Assembly (NCBI RefSeq): GCF_014205335.1
Contig: NZ_JACHNH010000001.1
Span: forward strand, 1,612,001 to 1,676,000
Length of the DNA: 64,000 nucleotides
Direction of reading: 5' to 3'
From: Amorphoplanes digitatis
Lineage (GTDB): Bacteria; Actinomycetota; Actinomycetes; Mycobacteriales; Micromonosporaceae
A program made the position numbers and the translations under genes. Shown here piece after piece: positions 60,572 to 64,000 of this stretch. Under the pieces are notes generated by a model. It saw nothing but the letters and a program-made list of their open reading frames with translations, made no database searches and had not been told where the DNA came from. How positions within the stretch are numbered: the first letter of the stretch is position 1; every line of letters begins with the position of its first letter.

Positions 60572-60997
60572 GTGACGATGTTTCGGATCGGTGAGGCGGC
60601 GGAGCTGCTCGGGGTCAGCGTGGACACGGTGCGCCGCTGGGTGGACGCGGGCCGGCTGGCCGCCGGCCGCGATGAGCACGGGCACCGGGTGATCGACGGG
60701 GTCGACCTGGCCGGGTTCGCGCGCGCGCAGGCCGGCGATCCGGGCGCCGGCTCGGAGGACTCCTCGGCCCGTAACCGGCTGCGCGGCATCGTCACCGCGG
60801 TGGTCAGGGACACGGTGATGGCGCAGGTGGACATCCAGGCCGGCCCGTTCCGGATCGTGTCGCTGATGAGCCGGGAGGCGGTCGACGAGCTGGACCTCCA
60901 GGTCGGGTCGGTCGCGGTCGCGGTGATCAAGTCGACCACGGTGGTGGTGGAGCGATCCGCGCCGGCCGTGGCACACAGGACGCGGGCCGGCGCGTGA
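60572..60997 (+). CDS. HTH-TOBE molybdate-responsive regulator
   Basis: A 141-residue protein: an excisionase/MerR-type helix-turn-helix (MFRIGEAAELLGVSVDTVRR, WVDAGRLAAGRDEHGHRV) and a C-terminal TOBE (molybdopterin/molybdate-binding) domain (NRLRGIVTAVVRDTVMAQVD ... IKSTTVVVE). The pattern corresponds to actinobacterial ModE-like regulators that bind molybdate and control modABC. GTG 60572 with GGGTG upstream; ATG 60578 is possible. Overlaps the next gene's longer start region, so first gene of the operon. Confidence 0.85.
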   Translation: MTMFRIGEAAELLGVSVDTVRRWVDAGRLAAGRDEHGHRVIDGVDLAGFARAQAGDPGAGSEDSSARNRLRGIVTAVVRDTVMAQVDIQAGPFRIVSLMSREAVDELDLQVGSVAVAVIKSTTVVVERSAPAVAHRTRAGA

Positions 60998-61029
60998 GCG
61001 CGGGCGGCCCGGACCGAAGGGGAGAACAG

Positions 61030-61818
61030 GTGCGTACACGTTTCGTTCGGGCCGCGCTGGCCGGATTGACCGCGATGGTGCTGGTCGGCTGTGGCGGCGA
61101 GGACGCCGGCAGTGGTTCGGCGCCGACCGGCGGTGCGGGGGTGACCGGCACGGTGACCGTGTTCGGGGCCGCGTCGCTGACCGAGTCGTTCACCCGGATC
61201 GGCGAGGACTTCGAGGCGGCGTACCCGGGCACGGCGGTGAAGTTCAACTTCGCCGGCAGCTCCGCCCTGGCCACGCAGATCGACCAGGGCGCGCCGGCGG
61301 ACGTGTTCGCCTCGGCCGCGCCGAAGAACATGCAGACCGTCACGGACGCCGGCAACGGCGAGGGTGCGCCCGTCACGTTCGCCAAGAACCAGCTCGTCAT
61401 CGCGGTGCCCAAGGGCAACCCGAAGGGCGTCAAGGGCCTGTCCGACCTGGCGAAACCGGACGTCAAGGTGGCGCTGTGCGCACCCGAGGTGCCGTGCGGC
61501 GCCGCGGCGCAGAAGGTCATCGCCGCCGCCGGCGTGACCATCAAGCCGGTCACCCTCGAGCAGGACGTGAAGGCCGCGCTGTCCAAGGTGAAGCTCGGCG
61601 AGGTCGACGCCGCGCTGGTGTACCGCACCGACGCCAAGGCGTCCGCTTCCGACGTCGATGGCGTGGAATTCCCCGAGTCGTCCGGCGCGATCAACGAGTA
61701 CCCGATCATCGTGTTGAAGAACGCACCGAACAAGGCCGGCGCGCAGGCGTTCGTCGCCTATGTGCTGTCCGACAAGGGCACGGCGGTGCTCACCGCCGCC
61801 GGCTTCCAGGCACCCTAG
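61030..61818 (+). CDS. modA: molybdate ABC transporter, substrate-binding lipoprotein
   Basis: A 262-residue lipoprotein (LVGCGG, Cys21) of the ModA type: TVFGAASLTESFTRIGEDFE, FNFAGSSALATQIDQGAPAD, VFASAAPKNM, LVIAVPKGNPKGVKG, VDAALVYRTDAKAS and INEYPIIVLK are its binding segments for molybdate/tungstate. GTG 61030 has GGGGAG about 6 nt upstream; the frame is open to 60994 but without signal sequence. Anchored outside the membrane, delivers molybdate to ModB. Confidence 0.95.
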   Translation: MRTRFVRAALAGLTAMVLVGCGGEDAGSGSAPTGGAGVTGTVTVFGAASLTESFTRIGEDFEAAYPGTAVKFNFAGSSALATQIDQGAPADVFASAAPKNMQTVTDAGNGEGAPVTFAKNQLVIAVPKGNPKGVKGLSDLAKPDVKVALCAPEVPCGAAAQKVIAAAGVTIKPVTLEQDVKAALSKVKLGEVDAALVYRTDAKASASDVDGVEFPESSGAINEYPIIVLKNAPNKAGAQAFVAYVLSDKGTAVLTAAGFQAP

Positions 61819-61825
61819 AAGGACC

Positions 61826-62659
61826 ATGACCCTTACCGACGAGCGCGACGCGGCCGGGCCGCCGCGTCGCCGCGGTACCCAGCGGGTGCCGGTGCCGCTG
61901 CTGCTGCCCGCCGTCGCCGGGCTGGCGTTCCTCGTGCTTCCCCTGGCCGGCCTGGTCATTCGGGCGCCGTGGGGCTCGATGTGGCAGCAGCTCACCGCGC
62001 CGGGTGCGCTGACCGCGCTGCGGCTGTCGCTGGAGACCGCCACCATCGCCACCGTCGCGTGCCTGCTGTTCGGCGTGCCGCTGGCGTGGCTGCTCGCCCG
62101 GGTCGAGTTCCCCGGCCGGCGGCTGGTCCGCGCGCTGGTGACCGTCCCGCTCGTGCTGCCGCCGGTGGTCGGCGGCGTCGCGCTGCTGCTGGTGTTCGGC
62201 CGCAAGGGCCTGCTCGGCTCCTGGATGGACTCCACGTTCGGTGTCACGCTGCCGTTCACCACCACCGGTGTGGTCGTCGCCGAGGCGTTCGTGGCCATGC
62301 CGTTCCTGGTCATCGCCGTGGAGGGCGCGCTGCGTGGCGCGGACACCCGGTACGAGGAGGCCGCCGCCACCCTTGGCGCGGGCCGGTGGACCGCCTTCAC
62401 CCACGTCACGCTGCCCCTTGTCGCGCCGGGCGTCGCGGCCGGCGGCGTGCTGTGCTGGGCCCGGGCGCTCGGTGAGTTCGGCGCCACCATCACGTTCGCC
62501 GGCAACTATCCCGGCATCACACAGACAATGCCCCTTGCGGTGTACCAGACCATGGAGGGCGGCGACCTGGACGGCGCGGTCGTGCTCAGCCTGATCCTGC
62601 TCGCCGTGTCGGTGACGATCCTCGCCGCGCTCCGCGACAAGTGGATCACCAGCGGATGA
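61826..62659 (+). CDS. modB: molybdate ABC transporter, permease
   Basis: A 277-residue, about six-helix permease. EEAAATLGAGRWTAFTHVTL is the EAA loop that contacts the ATPase, followed by LPLVAPGVAAGGVLCWARAL and LGEFGATITFAGNYPGITQT, strongly conserved in ModB. GAAGGAC before the ATG. Its stop overlaps the modC start (ATGA), so they are translationally coupled. Confidence 0.94.
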   Translation: MTLTDERDAAGPPRRRGTQRVPVPLLLPAVAGLAFLVLPLAGLVIRAPWGSMWQQLTAPGALTALRLSLETATIATVACLLFGVPLAWLLARVEFPGRRLVRALVTVPLVLPPVVGGVALLLVFGRKGLLGSWMDSTFGVTLPFTTTGVVVAEAFVAMPFLVIAVEGALRGADTRYEEAAATLGAGRWTAFTHVTLPLVAPGVAAGGVLCWARALGEFGATITFAGNYPGITQTMPLAVYQTMEGGDLDGAVVLSLILLAVSVTILAALRDKWITSG

Positions 62660-63768
62660 CCGGACTACCGGCTTCCGGCCCGGTCCTCGACGCGCACCTG
62701 CTCGTCGACCGGGGCGCCTTCCGCCTCGACGTGCCGCTGCGCATCGGCGCCGGGGAGGTGGTCGCCCTGCTCGGCCCCAACGGTGCCGGCAAGACCACCG
62801 CGCTGCGCGCCCTGGCCGGGCTCCAGCCGCTCACCGCCGGACACGTCACCCTGGCCGGGAACGACCTCGACCGGCCCGACCGCCGACTGTGGACGCACAC
62901 CGAGCGCCGGCCGATCGGCGTGGTGTTCCAGGACTACCTGCTCTTCCCCCATCTCAGCGCGCTGGACAACGTCGCCTTCGGGCCGCGCCGGCACGGCGCC
63001 GACCGGCGTACCGCCCGCCGGCTGGCCGCGGGCTGGCTCGCCCGGGTCGGCCTCGCCGAGCACGCCCGGCGCAGGCCGCGGCAGCTCTCCGGCGGGCAGG
63101 CGCAGCGCGTCGCGCTCGCCCGCGCCCTCGCGGTCGATCCGGTCCTGCTGCTGCTGGACGAGCCCCTCGCGGCGCTGGACGCCCGCACCCGGCTGGACAC
63201 CCGCGCCGAGCTGCACCGCCATCTCACCGCGCACCCCGGCGCGACCCTGCTGGTCACCCACGACCCGCTCGACGCCCTGGTCCTGGCCGACCGGCTGGTC
63301 ATCATCGAGGACGGCCGCATCGTGCAGGAGGGCGACGCCGCGACCATCACCGCCCGGCCGCGCACCGACTACGTCGCCCGCCTGGTCGGGCTCAACCTGT
63401 ACCGCGGCACCGCCGCCGGCCACGCCGTCCAGCTCGGGTCCGGGTTCGCCCTGACCGCCGCCGACGCCCTGCACGGCGACGCGTTCGTGGCGTTCCCGCC
63501 GTCGGCGGTGGCGCTGCACCTTCAGCGGCCGGACGGCAGCCCCCGCAACACCTGGCAGGCGACCGTCACCGGCCTACAGCGACACGGCGACAACCTGCGG
63601 GTGCAGCTCGCCGGCCCGATCGGCGTCGCGGCCGACGTCACTCCGGCCGCCGCCGCGGACCTGCGCCTCGCACCCGGGCAGGCGGTGTGGGCCGCGGTCA
63701 AGGCCGCCGAGACCCGCGCCTACCCCGCCGACGCCGGCCCCGCGCCCGCCGAGGCGCAGACCCGGTAA
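62656..63768 (+). CDS. modC: molybdate ABC transporter, ATP-binding protein
   Basis: A 370-residue ATPase: Walker A LLGPNGAGKTTALRALAG, Q-loop VVFQDYLLFPHLSALDNVAF, signature LSGGQAQRVALARALA, Walker B VLLLLDEPLAALD, H-loop LLVTHDPLDAL, and a C-terminal TOBE domain (RNTWQATVTGLQRHGDNLRV) that senses molybdate. ATG 62656 is the ATGA start in modB; a longer in-frame start at 62641 is less likely. Completes the uptake operon. Confidence 0.95.
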   Translation: MTGLPASGPVLDAHLLVDRGAFRLDVPLRIGAGEVVALLGPNGAGKTTALRALAGLQPLTAGHVTLAGNDLDRPDRRLWTHTERRPIGVVFQDYLLFPHLSALDNVAFGPRRHGADRRTARRLAAGWLARVGLAEHARRRPRQLSGGQAQRVALARALAVDPVLLLLDEPLAALDARTRLDTRAELHRHLTAHPGATLLVTHDPLDALVLADRLVIIEDGRIVQEGDAATITARPRTDYVARLVGLNLYRGTAAGHAVQLGSGFALTAADALHGDAFVAFPPSAVALHLQRPDGSPRNTWQATVTGLQRHGDNLRVQLAGPIGVAADVTPAAAADLRLAPGQAVWAAVKAAETRAYPADAGPAPAEAQTR

Positions 63769-63837
63769 CGGCGGCGAGTCAGGGTGGCCGGGGCATCTCG
63801 GCCCTGAGCTGGGAATCCGCGTCCTATTCTGGCCAGC

Positions 63838-63921
63838 ATGGCCTATCATCACAATCTGGATATTTCTCTCATATCCTTTGATTACGGCGGCCCGCACGAT
63901 CTCAAGCCCTCGTCGCTCTGA
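63838..63921 (+). CDS. AT-rich 27-residue ORF (possible peptide precursor)
   Basis: ATG 63838 to TGA 63921, beginning MAYHHNLDISLISFDYGG and ending with PHDLKPSSL. The first 48 nt are about 35 % GC, far below neighbours (above 70 %). TATTCT (63825-63830) ends 7 nt before the ATG, so a leaderless mRNA is predicted. The next gene starts 30 nt after its stop with a strong AAGGAGAAGG. A short peptide directly before a gene with its own ribosome site is the layout of ribosomal peptide (RiPP) loci, but no known precursor motif was matched. Confidence 0.4.
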   Translation: MAYHHNLDISLISFDYGGPHDLKPSSL

Positions 63922-63951
63922 CGCCGGCGCGGGCAGCACAAAGGAGAAGGA

Positions 63952-64000
63952 ATGTCCGTCGAGCTGGAGCCCGATCTGCGCGACATGCGCGGCCTGAGCT
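63952..64000 (+). CDS. gene cut by the window end
   Basis: ATG 63952, preceded by AAGGAGAAGG, with 16 codons in view (MSVELEPDLRDMRGLS). Not identifiable from this little sequence. It probably belongs to the same operon as the small ORF just upstream. Confidence 0.7.
   Translation, partial: MSVELEPDLRDMRGLS

Overview
The window is about 64 kb of very GC-rich DNA (mostly above 70 % GC) with GTG, ATG and occasional TTG starts, frequent 4-bp GTGA/ATGA overlaps between operon genes, and actinomycete marker families (SsgA-like sporulation protein, LprG/P55 pair, SpvB/RHS giant protein, streptogrisin-type protease, GH81 glucanase with cellulosome-free CBMs). This fits a filamentous, sporulating actinomycete, most likely of the Micromonosporaceae (Actinoplanes-like). 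Genus assignment is inference; no 16S or ribosomal protein operon is present.

Layout. 0-5.5 kb: end of an upstream gene, an ABA4-like membrane protein, a NarL-type two-component pair, an alpha/beta hydrolase, a short-chain dehydrogenase with a large Ala-Pro minisatellite insertion, and a LysE-type exporter. 5.5-11.8 kb: a low-gene-density, repeat-rich stretch with an L7/L12-domain membrane peptide, an FMN reductase, a flavin reductase, a cysteine-rich leader peptide ahead of a winged-helix regulator, and an FAD/NAD(P)-binding protein. Five separate tandem-repeat arrays lie in or near these genes. 11.8-20.9 kb: secreted and envelope functions (S1 protease with a clear promoter and terminator, a cytochrome P450, GH81 beta-1,3-glucanase behind a repressor-type promoter, coiled-coil protein, beta-lactamase-fold lipoprotein-like hydrolase, YbjQ protein, a frameshifted membrane protein). 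20.9-27 kb: a minus-strand operon yndJ-DUF1990-MBL-DedA headed by a perfect inverted repeat, and a plus-strand YihY / double-PAP2 / EEP phosphatase group.

27-52.6 kb holds five GGDEF-domain proteins (two TPR-GGDEF paralogues, a GGDEF-EAL, a 7TM-PAS-GGDEF, a CHASE-GGDEF) plus a MASE-type histidine kinase: a concentration of cyclic-di-GMP genes. Interspersed are a TcmP-like protein, Rrf2 and AraC regulators, an SsgA-like protein, tRNA-Val(CAC), a small islet next to the tRNA with a Phd/VapC toxin-antitoxin pair and a frameshifted receiver-like gene, a truncated Tat-lipoprotein beta-lactamase homologue, and an lprG-p55 operon.

49.4-60.3 kb encodes large secreted proteins: an RTX-repeat protein and a 2558-residue SpvB/FG-GAP/RHS/LysM protein ending in a variable, toxin-like tail with no downstream immunity gene. 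60.5-63.8 kb is a molybdate uptake operon (HTH-TOBE regulator, modA, modB, modC). The window ends with an AT-rich 27-codon ORF directly upstream of a gene cut by the window edge; this pair could be a peptide-precursor/modification locus but that is speculation.
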